Both the position numbers and the translations under genes were made by a program. Of a stretch of DNA of 59,453 nucleotides, positions 8,260-15,770 are shown piece by piece (position 1 is the stretch's first letter; every line of letters begins with the position of its first letter). The stretch covers positions 1 through 59,453 of the forward strand of contig JAJAPY010000021.1 of the NCBI GenBank assembly GCA_020523885.1, in the 5' to 3' direction. Under the pieces are notes generated by a model. The model saw only the letters and a list, made by a program, of their open reading frames with translations. It had not been told where the DNA came from and did not search any database. This DNA is from Candidatus Liberimonas magnetica (GTDB taxonomy: Bacteria; Elusimicrobiota; Endomicrobiia; Endomicrobiales; JAFGIL01).

Positions 8260-8823
8260 ATGAGTCGTTTAGGAAAAAAACCGTTAACAATACCGGAAAA
8301 AGTAAAAGTAGAATTCAACAATAATTTATTAAAAATAAAAGGCCCGTTAGGAGAAATAACTCAAAATGTCCCTTCTTGTATCAAAACAAGAGTTGAAAAC
8401 AATGAAGTCTTTTTTGAGTTACTGGAAACAACCAGGGAAAATGATATGCTGCATGGGTTAACCAGGGGGATGTTAAAAAATAATCTTATCGGTGTTGTCA
8501 CTGGTTTTAAAAAAGACCTGGAAATGTCAGGCCTGGGTTATAAAGCCGCAGTTGAAGGAAAAAACCTTAATTTGCAGCTGGGTTTTTCGCATCCCATAAG
8601 CTTCCCGATCCCTCAAGGTATCACCATAGCCGTTGATAAAATGACGCATATGTCCATTTCAGGAATAAATAAAGACCTTGTTGGAGAAGTAGCTGCACAT
8701 ATAAGATCTTATAGGCCTCCTGAGCCTTATAAAGGCACCGGAATAAAGTATGTTGGAGAGCACATTATTCGTAAAGTCGGTAAAGCAGCAGCCACAGCTA
8801 CCGGCGGTACGGGTGGAAAATAA
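8260..8823 (+). CDS. rplF: Ribosomal protein uL6
   Basis: This 187-residue protein is made of two similar alpha/beta domains and lies near the factor-binding site. Landmarks are MSRLGKKPLTIPEKVKVEF and the C-terminal RPPEPYKGTGIKYVGEHIIRKVGKA. The frame is open back to 8233, but those codons are translated repeat. ATG at 8260 has GAGGG upstream and begins the conserved sequence. Confidence 0.97.
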   Translation: MSRLGKKPLTIPEKVKVEFNNNLLKIKGPLGEITQNVPSCIKTRVENNEVFFELLETTRENDMLHGLTRGMLKNNLIGVVTGFKKDLEMSGLGYKAAVEGKNLNLQLGFSHPISFPIPQGITIAVDKMTHMSISGINKDLVGEVAAHIRSYRPPEPYKGTGIKYVGEHIIRKVGKAAATATGGTGGK

Positions 8824-8829
8824 TAAATA

Positions 8830-8898
8830 CAGACCACAGACATCAGACAACAGACCTATAGTCTGAAGTCGGTAGTCTGTAGTCTGAAGTCTGGAGTT
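8830..8898. repeat. Heptamer inverted repeat, CAGACCA/TAGTCTG family, rplF-rplR
   Basis: CAGACCA, CAGACAT, CAGACAA, CAGACCT units face TAGTCTG, AAGTCGG, TAGTCTG, TAGTCTG, AAGTCTG units, ending GGAGTT before rplR. The arms meet with essentially no loop. Confidence 0.9.
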
Positions 8899-8902
8899 AA
8901 TA

Positions 8903-9262
8903 ATGAGAGACCCTAAAGTACGGTTGCTTAAAAGAAAACAATCAATAAGAAAAAAGATCACCGGCACAAAAGAAAGGCCGAGGCTTTCTGTTTACCGCGG
9001 ACACAAACATATATATGCACAGCTGATAGATGACACAAAAGGAAATACACTTCTTTTTGTATCGACCCTTTCACCTGAATTAAAAGACAAGATGAAGTCC
9101 TGTGATACAGTTGCAGCAGCCCAGGTGATAGGAGAAGCCTTAGCAAAAAAAGCTATTGAAAAAGGATATAAATCGGTTGTATTTGACAGAAGCGGTTATA
9201 TTTATCATGGCAGAATAAAAGCCTTAGCCGATACCGCAAGAAAAAACGGGCTCGTATTTTAA
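8903..9262 (+). CDS. rplR: Ribosomal protein uL18
   Basis: This 119-residue 5S rRNA-binding protein has an N-terminal basic tail ([18 protein letters not shown]) and [20 protein letters not shown]. The C-terminal [28 protein letters not shown] is typical. The start follows the repeat-borne GGAG. Confidence 0.97.
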   Translation: MRDPKVRLLKRKQSIRKKITGTKERPRLSVYRGHKHIYAQLIDDTKGNTLLFVSTLSPELKDKMKSCDTVAAAQVIGEALAKKAIEKGYKSVVFDRSGYIYHGRIKALADTARKNGLVF

Positions 9263-9266
9263 AAGA

Positions 9267-9361
9267 CAGCGCGGAGCGGATAGCGTAGAGCGGATAGTAA
9301 AGTCAAAACAAATTGTGATTTTGGTTTTTCTATACGCTAAACGCTATACGCTGAACGCTAG
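9267..9361. repeat. Heptamer inverted repeat, AGCGTNN family, rplR-rpsE
   Basis: AGCGCGG, AGCGGAT, AGCGTAG, AGCGGAT units face ATACGCT, AAACGCT, ATACGCT, GAACGCT units across a loop of about 35 bases. An independent AGGAGG for rpsE follows the array. Confidence 0.85.
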
Positions 9362-9377
9362 TTTTTAGGAGGATTCG

Positions 9378-9917
9378 TTGCAAGAAGAAATTCTTAAACC
9401 AGAAAATTTATCGGAAGTACCTGTCAGTACTGCTACTGCCGGAAGCGGCATAGCAAAGGAAACAGTTGTTGCTGTAAACAGGGTAGCTAAAGTCGTTAAA
9501 GGTGGAAAGAGGTTTTCTTTCAACGCACTCGTAGTTGTGGGAGACGGTTACGGCAAAGTAGGTTGTGCACTTGGGAAAGCCAAGGAAGTCCAGGGTGCGA
9601 TCCAAAAAGCAACTTCCAGGGCCCATAAAAACATGATTAGCGTTACTCTTCTTGGGAACACTATCCCGCATGAAGTTACAGGCGAATCAGGTGCGGGCAG
9701 GGTTTTCCTCCGCCCGGCTGCCCCTGGTACCGGAGTTATTGCCGGAGGAGCTGTCAGGGCTGTTCTTGAAGCTGTAGGTATAAAAGATATTTTAACAAAG
9801 TCTTTACGTTCATCAAATCCGTTTAACGTAGTTTATGCAACTATAGAAGCTTTAAAAGGTTTGCGTACGAAAGAACAGGTAGCTAAAATCAGAAATAAAG
9901 AGGTCAGTGATTTATGA
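9378..9917 (+). CDS. rpsE: Ribosomal protein uS5 (TTG start)
   Basis: This 179-residue 30S decoding-fidelity protein contains [24 protein letters not shown] and [30 protein letters not shown], both standard. TTG at 9378 is the first start in frame and has a perfect AGGAGG 5 bases upstream, so it was chosen. The stop overlaps the rplO start by 4 bases. The usual intervening rpmD (uL30) is absent. Confidence 0.96.
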   Translation: MQEEILKPENLSEVPVSTATAGSGIAKETVVAVNRVAKVVKGGKRFSFNALVVVGDGYGKVGCALGKAKEVQGAIQKATSRAHKNMISVTLLGNTIPHEVTGESGAGRVFLRPAAPGTGVIAGGAVRAVLEAVGIKDILTKSLRSSNPFNVVYATIEALKGLRTKEQVAKIRNKEVSDL

Positions 9918-10366
9918 TAGGCTTAAATAATCTAAAACCGGCACCCGGCTCCAAGCACAGGAAAAAAATTGTAGGAAGGGGAGAAGGATCCGGTCACGGC
10001 GGTCAGTCAGGCAGAGGAATGAAGGGGCAAAAAGGCAGGTCCGGCGACGGTGTTATGACAGGGTTTGAAGGCGGGCAGATGCCTTTAGTCAGAAGGATAC
10101 CTAAAAGAGGTTTTACGAGCAGGTTCCGTAAAAATTTTGCAGTAATTAATATAGAGATTTTGGATAAGAATTTTAAACCCGATTCGGAAATAACTCCGGA
10201 AATAATGAGAAAAGTAAAAATAGTAAAAGAAAACTACCCTATAAAGGTTTTAGGGAACGGGGAGATAAAGCAAGCATTGAAAATTAAAGCAAATGCGTTT
10301 TCAAAATCGGCAATTGAAAAGATAAAAGCAAGCGGCGGCACTGCGGAAATTATACAAAAAAAATAG
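9914..10366 (+). CDS. rplO: Ribosomal protein uL15
   Basis: This 150-residue late-assembly large-subunit protein opens [35 protein letters not shown], typical of the family. The [23 protein letters not shown] end is also typical. It overlaps rpsE (ATGA type), so translation is probably coupled. Confidence 0.97.
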   Translation: MIGLNNLKPAPGSKHRKKIVGRGEGSGHGGQSGRGMKGQKGRSGDGVMTGFEGGQMPLVRRIPKRGFTSRFRKNFAVINIEILDKNFKPDSEITPEIMRKVKIVKENYPIKVLGNGEIKQALKIKANAFSKSAIEKIKASGGTAEIIQKK

Positions 10367-10369
10367 TCG

Positions 10370-10420
10370 TGAGTTTTGTGTTTTGAGTCTTGGGTCAAGA
10401 CTCATAACTCATTACTCAGG
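10370..10420. repeat. Heptamer inverted repeat, ACTCATN family, rplO-secY
   Basis: GTGAGTTTTGTGTTTTGAGTC on the left faces AAGACTC, ATAACTC, ATTACTC on the right, with a 7-base period on the right arm. Related arrays lie at 13369 and 13675. Confidence 0.75.
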
Positions 10421-10434
10421 ACAAGGTGTGAACT

Positions 10435-11763
10435 ATGCTAAAAAGTTTCGGTGACATTTTTAAAATTCCAGAACTTAAAAGAAGGGTTTTGTTTACTTTG
10501 GCGATCATTGCTTCTTACAGGTTAGGGGCAGCTATCCCTATTCCCGGAGTAAATGCAACTGCATTGAAGTCATTATTTGATGCCCACAGGAACTCTCTGC
10601 TTGGTTTTTTAGATATGTTTTCAGGTGGTGCGCTGAATAAACTGTCCATTTTTTCGATGGGTATAATGCCTTACATAAACGCCTCGATAATCATGAGTTT
10701 GCTCCAGGGTGCGCATATATTCCCTTACTTGGACCATCTTGCAAAAGAAGGCGAGCTTGGAAGAAAAAAAATAATCCAGATAACCCGGTATTTGACTTTG
10801 TTTTTAGGTGCGGTACAGTCTTTCGGGCTTGCAATGGCCATAAGCAAAATGCCGACACCTGCAGGTATAGCCATAGTCAATGACCCTACAACCGCCTGGA
10901 TGGCATTAACCGTATTGACTCTTGTTACAGGGACGGTTTTTATCATGTGGCTGGGAGAACAGGTAACTGAACAAGGTGTAGGTAACGGCATATCTTTAAT
11001 CATATTTGCAGGTATAGTGGACAGGCTTCCCTCAGCTGTGAAGGATATTATACGTTTGTTGAAACTGGACGAACTATCTCTTCTTACTGTCCTATTGCTT
11101 TTAGCGATAACAGTTACGGTCACTGCACTTGTTGTCTGGGTTGAAACGGCTCAAAGGAAAATCCCGGTACAATATGCAAAACGCGTTGTTGGAAGGAAAA
11201 TGTATGGCGGGGCTAATACATTTTTGCCTTTAAAAGTTGACCAGTCTGGTGTTATAGCCGTTATTTTTGCCATATCCCTTTTATCCGCTCCGTTGACCGT
11301 AGCGCAATTCTTTCCTGACTCAGCCTGGGCAAAGCTTATCAGTGATTGGTTCAGGAGTGGTTCGATTATTTATCAGCTGATCTATGCGAGTTTAATTATA
11401 TTTTTCTGTTATTTTTATAATTCGGTGGCATTTAATCCGAAGGAGCTTGCTGAAAACATGAAAAAATGGGGTGGTTTTATTCCGGGCATACGTCCCGGGG
11501 AGTCAACCGCCAATTATATTCAAAAAGTCCTTGAACGGATAACCCTGGGCGGGGCTTTATTTGTCGCATCTATAGCTGTTCTCCCGGATTATCTGAGGAG
11601 TATTTTCAATGCGCCATTTTTCTTCGGCGGCACGGCCCTTTTGATAGTTGTAGGCGTTGCCTTGGATACTGTCGGGCAAATCGAGTCTCATCTTATAATG
11701 AGGCACTACGAAGGTTTCATGAAAGATGGCCGTATTAAAGGCCGATGGTTTAACATTAAATAA
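10435..11763 (+). CDS. secY: Preprotein translocase subunit SecY
   Basis: This 442-residue polytopic membrane protein is the channel for Sec export and membrane insertion. The sequence shows ten hydrophobic segments. Family marks include YRLGAAIPIPGVN, the FSGGALNKLSIFSMGIMPYINASI plug region and GNGISLIIFAGI. The cytoplasmic loop that contacts the ribosome and SecA (RKIPVQYAKR) and RPGESTANYIQKVLERIT follow. Its place inside the spc cluster is the rule in bacteria. Confidence 0.97.
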   Translation: MLKSFGDIFKIPELKRRVLFTLAIIASYRLGAAIPIPGVNATALKSLFDAHRNSLLGFLDMFSGGALNKLSIFSMGIMPYINASIIMSLLQGAHIFPYLDHLAKEGELGRKKIIQITRYLTLFLGAVQSFGLAMAISKMPTPAGIAIVNDPTTAWMALTVLTLVTGTVFIMWLGEQVTEQGVGNGISLIIFAGIVDRLPSAVKDIIRLLKLDELSLLTVLLLLAITVTVTALVVWVETAQRKIPVQYAKRVVGRKMYGGANTFLPLKVDQSGVIAVIFAISLLSAPLTVAQFFPDSAWAKLISDWFRSGSIIYQLIYASLIIFFCYFYNSVAFNPKELAENMKKWGGFIPGIRPGESTANYIQKVLERITLGGALFVASIAVLPDYLRSIFNAPFFFGGTALLIVVGVALDTVGQIESHLIMRHYEGFMKDGRIKGRWFNIK

Positions 11764-11843
11764 GACTACAGACATCAGACAACAGACGTCAGACTAAAAT
11801 CTAAGGTCTGAGTCTTCAGTCTGTAGTCTGCAGTCTGGAGTCT
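11764..11843. repeat. Heptamer inverted repeat, CAGACCA/TAGTCTG family, secY-adk
   Basis: GACTACA, GACATCA, GACAACA, GACGTCA, GACTAAA units face GGTCTGA, GTCTTCA, GTCTGTA, GTCTGCA, GTCTGGAG. The terminal GGAG precedes adk by about 9 bases. Confidence 0.88.
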
Positions 11844-11848
11844 AAGAT

Positions 11849-12505
11849 ATGAACTTGATTTTATTAGGTCCTCCTGGTGCGGGAAAAGGCACGCAGGCAC
11901 AGAGGATATCTTTAAAATATAAATTACCGCACATATCAACAGGCGATATTTTTAGAGAAACATCAAAGAGCGGTTCGGATCTTGGGAAAAAGCTGCAGAG
12001 TTATATGTCTTCCGGGCTGCTTGTACCAGATAACCTGGTAATAGAAATCGTTAAAGAAAGATTAAATAAAGCTGATTGTAAAAATGGTTTCCTTTTGGAC
12101 GGTTTTCCAAGAACTGTGCCCCAGGCACAGGAGCTTAACAAGGTAATAGAAGCAAAAGGACAAAAGATAGACAAAGTCATCTCCATCTCCTTGACTGATG
12201 AAGAGATAATAAAGCGTATATCTGGAAGAAGGCTTTGTTCCTGCGGAGCGGATTATAACATCTATTCGCAACCGCCAAAAGTAAAAGATATATGCGATAA
12301 ATGCAATGGAAAACTTATACAGCGTGCAGATGATGATCCCGAAACCGTAAAAAAGCGTTTGGAAGTCTATAATAAACAAACAAGCCCTTTGATAGATTAT
12401 TATACTAAGCTCGGCATCTTGGCAAAGATCGATGGCAGTAAATCTATAGACGAAGTCTTTAAAGATACTACTGCGGTTCTTAGTATATTCGACATGAAGG
12501 TATGA
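11849..12505 (+). CDS. adk: Adenylate kinase
   Basis: This enzyme interconverts ATP + AMP and 2 ADP and keeps adenylate pools balanced. The P-loop is LLGPPGAGKGTQA (residues 4-16). The AMP-binding site has STGDIFRE and GFLLDGFPRTVPQAQ. The LID domain carries four cysteines (CSC and CDKC), so it is the long, zinc-type LID; the first pair is spaced C-x-C instead of the more usual C-x2-C. Length 218 is normal for the long form. Position between secY and map is conserved in many phyla. Confidence 0.96.
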   Translation: MNLILLGPPGAGKGTQAQRISLKYKLPHISTGDIFRETSKSGSDLGKKLQSYMSSGLLVPDNLVIEIVKERLNKADCKNGFLLDGFPRTVPQAQELNKVIEAKGQKIDKVISISLTDEEIIKRISGRRLCSCGADYNIYSQPPKVKDICDKCNGKLIQRADDDPETVKKRLEVYNKQTSPLIDYYTKLGILAKIDGSKSIDEVFKDTTAVLSIFDMKV

Positions 12506-12645
12506 ATTCATAATGATGCCGTAGGCCGCGTTATTTAAGGAGCCTCTGGCTCCTGACGTTAGGAGCTCCACTGGATAACAATTTAAATTACGTAGCATCT
12601 AACACCCAGCCGATCGAACTGAAAACAAATTCTGAGATTGAAATA
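12506..12645. other. adk-map spacer with hairpins and in-frame coding potential
   Basis: There is no heptamer array here. The spacer contains GGAGCC-TCT-GGCTCC (12539-12553) and the self-complementary GGAGCTCC (12562-12569). From 12517 the spacer is open in the frame of map, and its last 14 codons encode a conserved MetAP-like N-terminus (PIELKTNSEIEI). See the map entry. Confidence 0.6.
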
Positions 12646-13359
12646 ATGCGGCAGGCGGGCCAGGCAGTTGCGGAGGTATTAAGAAAGCTTGTTGAATCTG
12701 CAAAGCCAGGCACACCGACAAAGTATTTGGATGATGCAGCAAGGCAGGGGATAAGTTCTTTTAAAATGGAGCCGGCGTTTTTGGGGTACAGGGGATATCC
12801 GGCTGCGGCGTGCATATCTATCAATAATGAATTGGTCCACGGTATTCCAAACCCTAAAAAGATAATCAAAGAAGGGGATTTGGTCAGCATAGATCTGGGC
12901 GTATCATACAAAGGTTACTTCGGCGATATGGCTGTGACGTTCGGGGTAGGAAAGATTTCTCCGGAAGCAAAAAAACTTTTAGATATAACCAGGGAATCCT
13001 TGGATATCGCCATAGAGAAAGTCAATCCCGGAAATAGATTAGGCGATATATCCTGGGCAGTTCAAAGTTTTGCTGAAAAAGCGGGTTTTTCTGTAGTAAG
13101 AGATTATGTCGGCCACGGGATAGGCAGGAAACTTCATGAAGAACCTCAGATACCTAATTTTGGCAACCCAGGTACGGGTGTAAGGTTAGTTGAGGGCATG
13201 GTTTTATGCCTGGAACCGATGATAAATGAGGGTAGCTGGCAGGTCAAGACTCTAAAAGATAACTGGACTGTAGTAACTGTTGACGGTAAACTTTGTGCCC
13301 ATTTCGAACATATGGTAGCTGTAACAAAGAATGGGTGCGAAGTGTTGACAAAAATATAG
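12646..13359 (+). CDS. map: Methionine aminopeptidase, type I (start uncertain)
   Basis: This metalloprotease removes the initiator Met from new proteins. All metal and catalytic positions are visible: LVHGIPNP, SIDLGVSYKGYFGDMAV (two Asp), GHGIGRKLHEEP, LEPMINEG and AHFEHMVAV. ATG at 12646 is the first ATG/GTG/TTG in frame. However, the conserved first strand (IELKTNSEIEI) is encoded immediately upstream, and no ordinary start codon exists before the frame's stop at 12514. A CTG at 12571 has AGGAG 6 bases before it and could be the true start. Identity is secure; the 5' end is not. Confidence 0.95.
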   Translation: MRQAGQAVAEVLRKLVESAKPGTPTKYLDDAARQGISSFKMEPAFLGYRGYPAAACISINNELVHGIPNPKKIIKEGDLVSIDLGVSYKGYFGDMAVTFGVGKISPEAKKLLDITRESLDIAIEKVNPGNRLGDISWAVQSFAEKAGFSVVRDYVGHGIGRKLHEEPQIPNFGNPGTGVRLVEGMVLCLEPMINEGSWQVKTLKDNWTVVTVDGKLCAHFEHMVAVTKNGCEVLTKI

Positions 13360-13368
13360 AACAATATG

Positions 13369-13430
13369 TCATGGGTAATGAGTTTTGGGTCTTGGGTTTA
13401 CGACTCATTACTCATAACTCTAGACTCAAG
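13369..13430. repeat. Heptamer inverted repeat, ACTCATN family, map-infA
   Basis: ATGGGTAATGAGTTTTGGGTCTTGGGT on the left faces GACTCAT, TACTCAT, AACTCTA, GACTCAA on the right. The array runs into the AAGGTGAG ribosome binding site of infA. Confidence 0.75.
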
Positions 13431-13448
13431 ACAAGGTGAGTGTTTAAT

Positions 13449-13667
13449 ATGGCAAAAGAAGAGAAAATAATGGTGGAAGGCAAGATCCTTGAGGCACTGC
13501 CTAATGCAATGTTCAGGGTAGAGATCGAAGGCGGGCATAAGGTTTTAGCGCATATATGCGGCAAAATGAGGATGAACTACATAAAAATCTTACCCGGAGA
13601 TAAAGTAAAAGTAGAGTTGTCTCCCTATGACCTGACAAGAGGGAGAATAACGTTTAGGGAAAAATAA
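13449..13667 (+). CDS. infA: Translation initiation factor IF-1
   Basis: This 72-residue OB-fold protein blocks the ribosomal A site during initiation. It reads [25 protein letters not shown] through [33 protein letters not shown], which is textbook IF-1. A GTG at 13440 is in frame, but AAGGTGAG is correctly spaced only for ATG at 13449. Confidence 0.97.
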   Translation: MAKEEKIMVEGKILEALPNAMFRVEIEGGHKVLAHICGKMRMNYIKILPGDKVKVELSPYDLTRGRITFREK

Positions 13668-13674
13668 TAACATT

Positions 13675-13738
13675 GTCATGCGTCGTGAGTTTTGGGTTTT
13701 GAGTCTTTTAACCCATAACACATGACCCACGACTCAAT
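13675..13738. repeat. Heptamer inverted repeat, ACTCATN-related, infA-rpmJ
   Basis: GTCATGCGTCGTGAGTTTTGGGTTTTGAGTC faces a right arm of AACCCAT, AACACAT, GACCCAC, GACTCAA. GGAG for rpmJ follows. Confidence 0.7.
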
Positions 13739-13749
13739 ACGGAGACCCC

Positions 13750-13863
13750 ATGAAAGTCCGTGCATCGGTAAAACCAATATGTAAAAAATGTAAAGTAGTA
13801 AAACGTGAAGGTGTTACCCGCGTTATATGCAGTGATCCACGCCATAAACAAAGACAAGGATAA
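13750..13863 (+). CDS. rpmJ: Ribosomal protein bL36, zinc-binding form
   Basis: This 37-residue protein begins [19 protein letters not shown] and continues [19 protein letters not shown]. It has the C-x2-C-x12-C-x4-H zinc motif of the C+ type of bL36. GGAG lies just upstream of the ATG. Its place between infA and rpsM is the standard one. Confidence 0.97.
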   Translation: MKVRASVKPICKKCKVVKREGVTRVICSDPRHKQRQG

Positions 13864-13869
13864 TATTAC

Positions 13870-13943
13870 AGTGACCAATTAACAGTAATCAGTTACCATA
13901 AAATCATGGTTCTGGTCACTGGTTACTGGTCACTGGTAACTGG
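13870..13943. repeat. Heptamer inverted repeat, CTGGTNA family, rpmJ-rpsM
   Basis: The right arm is a clean array CTGGTCA, CTGGTTA, CTGGTCA, CTGGTAA, CTGG; the left arm (CAGTGACCAATTAACAGTAATCAGTTACC) is its degenerate reverse complement. The array ends CTGGAGGAAGT and so merges with the rpsM ribosome binding site. Confidence 0.85.
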
Positions 13944-13950
13944 AGGAAGT

Positions 13951-14358
13951 ATGGCTCGTGTTGCCGGAGTAGATTTACTTAAAGCAAAAAGAGTGGATAT
14001 AGCTTTAACTTATATTTATGGGATAGGCCGTTTTCTTTCAAATAAGATCCTGGCTGAAGTTCAGATCGATCCCGCAAAAAGAGTTAAGGATCTTACAGAG
14101 GAAGAAGTAAACAAGCTTAACACTGTCATATCAAAAAATTTTAAAGTCGAAGGAGACTTAAGAAGGGAAGTTGCGGAAAATATTAAAAGATATATTGGCA
14201 TAGGATCATATCGCGGATACCGCCATAGGAGGAACCTGCCTGTGCGGGGCCAGCGTACAAAAACAAATGCCCGTACAAAAAGAGGAAAGCGTAAAACAGT
14301 GGGCGCTTCAAAGGCCGTAAAGCCGGCAGCAGTAGCGGCTCCGGAAGCAAGCAAGTAA
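13951..14358 (+). CDS. rpsM: Ribosomal protein uS13
   Basis: This 135-residue 30S head protein contacts the P-site tRNA. It opens [26 protein letters not shown]. The [27 protein letters not shown] tail signature is complete. An upstream in-frame start at 13906 only adds translated repeat ([11 protein letters not shown]), so ATG at 13951, directly after GGAGG, was chosen. Confidence 0.97.
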   Translation: MARVAGVDLLKAKRVDIALTYIYGIGRFLSNKILAEVQIDPAKRVKDLTEEEVNKLNTVISKNFKVEGDLRREVAENIKRYIGIGSYRGYRHRRNLPVRGQRTKTNARTKRGKRKTVGASKAVKPAAVAAPEASK

Positions 14359-14363
14359 AGAAT

Positions 14364-14450
14364 CAGACGTGAGACCACAGACCTCAGACCTCAGACAGCA
14401 GACAAAATTAGTAGTTTAGTCTATAGTCGGAAGTCTGAAGTCAGTAGTCT
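14364..14450. repeat. Heptamer inverted repeat, CAGACCA/TAGTCTG family, rpsM-rpsK
   Basis: CAGACGT, GAGACCA, CAGACCT, CAGACCT, CAGACAG units face TAGTCTA, TAGTCGG, AAGTCTG, AAGTCAG, TAGTCTA. Here the rpsK ribosome binding site (GGAGG) is separate from the array. Confidence 0.85.
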
Positions 14451-14471
14451 AAAATTTGGAGGTTTTATTTA

Positions 14472-14882
14472 ATGGCGACAACACCACCACCAGAAAAAAA
14501 AGCAGCACCTGTACGAAAGAAAAAGATCCGTTTTACCGGGACCTTGGCTAAAGCTTATGTTCAGTCTTCTTTTAATAATACAATTATTACTATAACAGAT
14601 GAAAGAGGAAATACCTTAGCCTGGGCTTCTGCCGGAGGAAGCGGGTTTAAAGGAACAAAGAAAGGAACCCCGTTTGCTGCTCAAATGACAGCAGCAAATG
14701 TTGCAAAGAAAGCTTTAGATGTAGGGGTTAAACAGGTTACTGTATTGGTAAACGGGCCGGGCCCTGGAAGAGAAACTGCTATACGAGGCCTTCAGGGAGC
14801 CGGGTTGTCTATTACTTCTATCAGAGATATAACTCCGGTACCGCATGACGGCTGCAGGCCGCCTAAACCCAGAAGAGTATAA
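14472..14882 (+). CDS. rpsK: Ribosomal protein uS11
   Basis: This 136-residue 30S platform protein has the [25 protein letters not shown] opening and [16 protein letters not shown]. The C-terminal [19 protein letters not shown] is diagnostic. The N-terminus has an extra Pro/Lys-rich stretch ([15 protein letters not shown]). Confidence 0.97.
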   Translation: MATTPPPEKKAAPVRKKKIRFTGTLAKAYVQSSFNNTIITITDERGNTLAWASAGGSGFKGTKKGTPFAAQMTAANVAKKALDVGVKQVTVLVNGPGPGRETAIRGLQGAGLSITSIRDITPVPHDGCRPPKPRRV

Positions 14883-14885
14883 AAT

Positions 14886-14970
14886 CAGACATGAGACCAC
14901 AGACATCAGGCAGCAGACAAGAAAATTAATGGTTTTAGTCTGTAGTCTGAGGTCTGAAGTCAGTAGTCTA
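14886..14970. repeat. Heptamer inverted repeat, CAGACCA/TAGTCTG family, rpsK-rpsD
   Basis: CAGACAT, GAGACCA, CAGACAT, CAGGCAG, CAGACAA units face TAGTCTG, TAGTCTG, AGGTCTG, AAGTCAG, TAGTCTA. It is closely similar to the rpsM-rpsK array, suggesting recent duplication or conversion between neighbouring gaps. A separate GGAGG serves rpsD. Confidence 0.85.
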
Positions 14971-14988
14971 TATGGAGGTTAGTAATAA

Positions 14989-15615
14989 ATGGCACGTTAT
15001 TTAGGTTCAACTTGCAAGCTTTGCCGAAGGGAAAGAGAAAAGCTATTCCTAAAAGGGCTAAAGTGCAGCACAAAATGTATTATGGATGCAAAGAGAGGGA
15101 AAAACCCGCCGGGGAAACAGGCTAATGCGCGCATGAAAAAACCCTCGGAGTATTCCAAAAGATTAAGGGAAAAACAAAAGGCAAGAAGTATTTATGGCTT
15201 GACTGAACAGCAGTTCCATCATTATTTTACGCGTGCGGAAAAGTTGAAGGGTTTGACCGGGGAAAACCTTCTGCAGCTGCTCGAAATGAGGCTCGACAAC
15301 GTTGTTTACCGCTTAGGAATAGCCCCTTCAAGGAATATGGCACGCCAGGTCGTTAACCACGGCAATGTATTGGTAAACGGCAAAACAGTTGATTTGCCGG
15401 GTTATCCTATGAAAATAAAAGATACGATAACTATCAAGGATAAGATCAAAAATAATATTTTTATACTTAAATCCCTTGAAAAAACAGATACTTCGCCGTC
15501 CTGGCTGAAATTAGATAAGCAAACCATAACGGGTTCTATACTCACTTTACCTGGGAAAGATCAGATGTCGCATCCCATTGACAGTCAGTTGATAGTAGAA
15601 TTGTACTCAAAATAA
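14989..15615 (+). CDS. rpsD: Ribosomal protein uS4, zinc-binding form
   Basis: This 208-residue 30S assembly initiator is the alpha operon repressor in E. coli. The N-terminus holds a four-Cys zinc motif (CKLCRRE ... CSTKC). The S4 RNA-binding domain is LLEMRLDNVVYRLGIAPSRNMARQVVNHGNVLVNGKTV. Length is normal. Confidence 0.97.
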   Translation: MARYLGSTCKLCRREREKLFLKGLKCSTKCIMDAKRGKNPPGKQANARMKKPSEYSKRLREKQKARSIYGLTEQQFHHYFTRAEKLKGLTGENLLQLLEMRLDNVVYRLGIAPSRNMARQVVNHGNVLVNGKTVDLPGYPMKIKDTITIKDKIKNNIFILKSLEKTDTSPSWLKLDKQTITGSILTLPGKDQMSHPIDSQLIVELYSK

Positions 15616-15770
15616 AAAACAGCTGCTTACAGTGATTTTTTACTATGATTACACAGATTAAAACCAAAAACAAATAGAGTTATCACTGTAATCTTTATAG
15701 GTTATCACCGGAATCAAAGTTAGCGAAGCTAACTACATATAATTCCGATACTTTTTGGAGGTCTAACGGA
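15616..15770. promoter_or_regulatory. rpoA leader with two hairpins
   Basis: This 155-base gap holds a perfect 10-base inverted repeat, TTACAGTGAT (15627-15636) with ATCACTGTAA (15682-15691). It is followed by a compact nested hairpin, AGTTAGC-GAA-GCTAACT (15718-15734) flanked by CGGAAT/ATTCCG (15709-15714 and 15742-15747). The second hairpin ends about 9 bases before the GGAGG of rpoA. No heptamer array is clear. It could modulate rpoA expression; no promoter was recognised. Confidence 0.5.

Noticed and set aside
13906-13950. Longer N-terminus for uS13
   Set aside because: [15 protein letters not shown] is translated CTGGTNA repeat; GGAGG lies inside it and fits ATG 13951.
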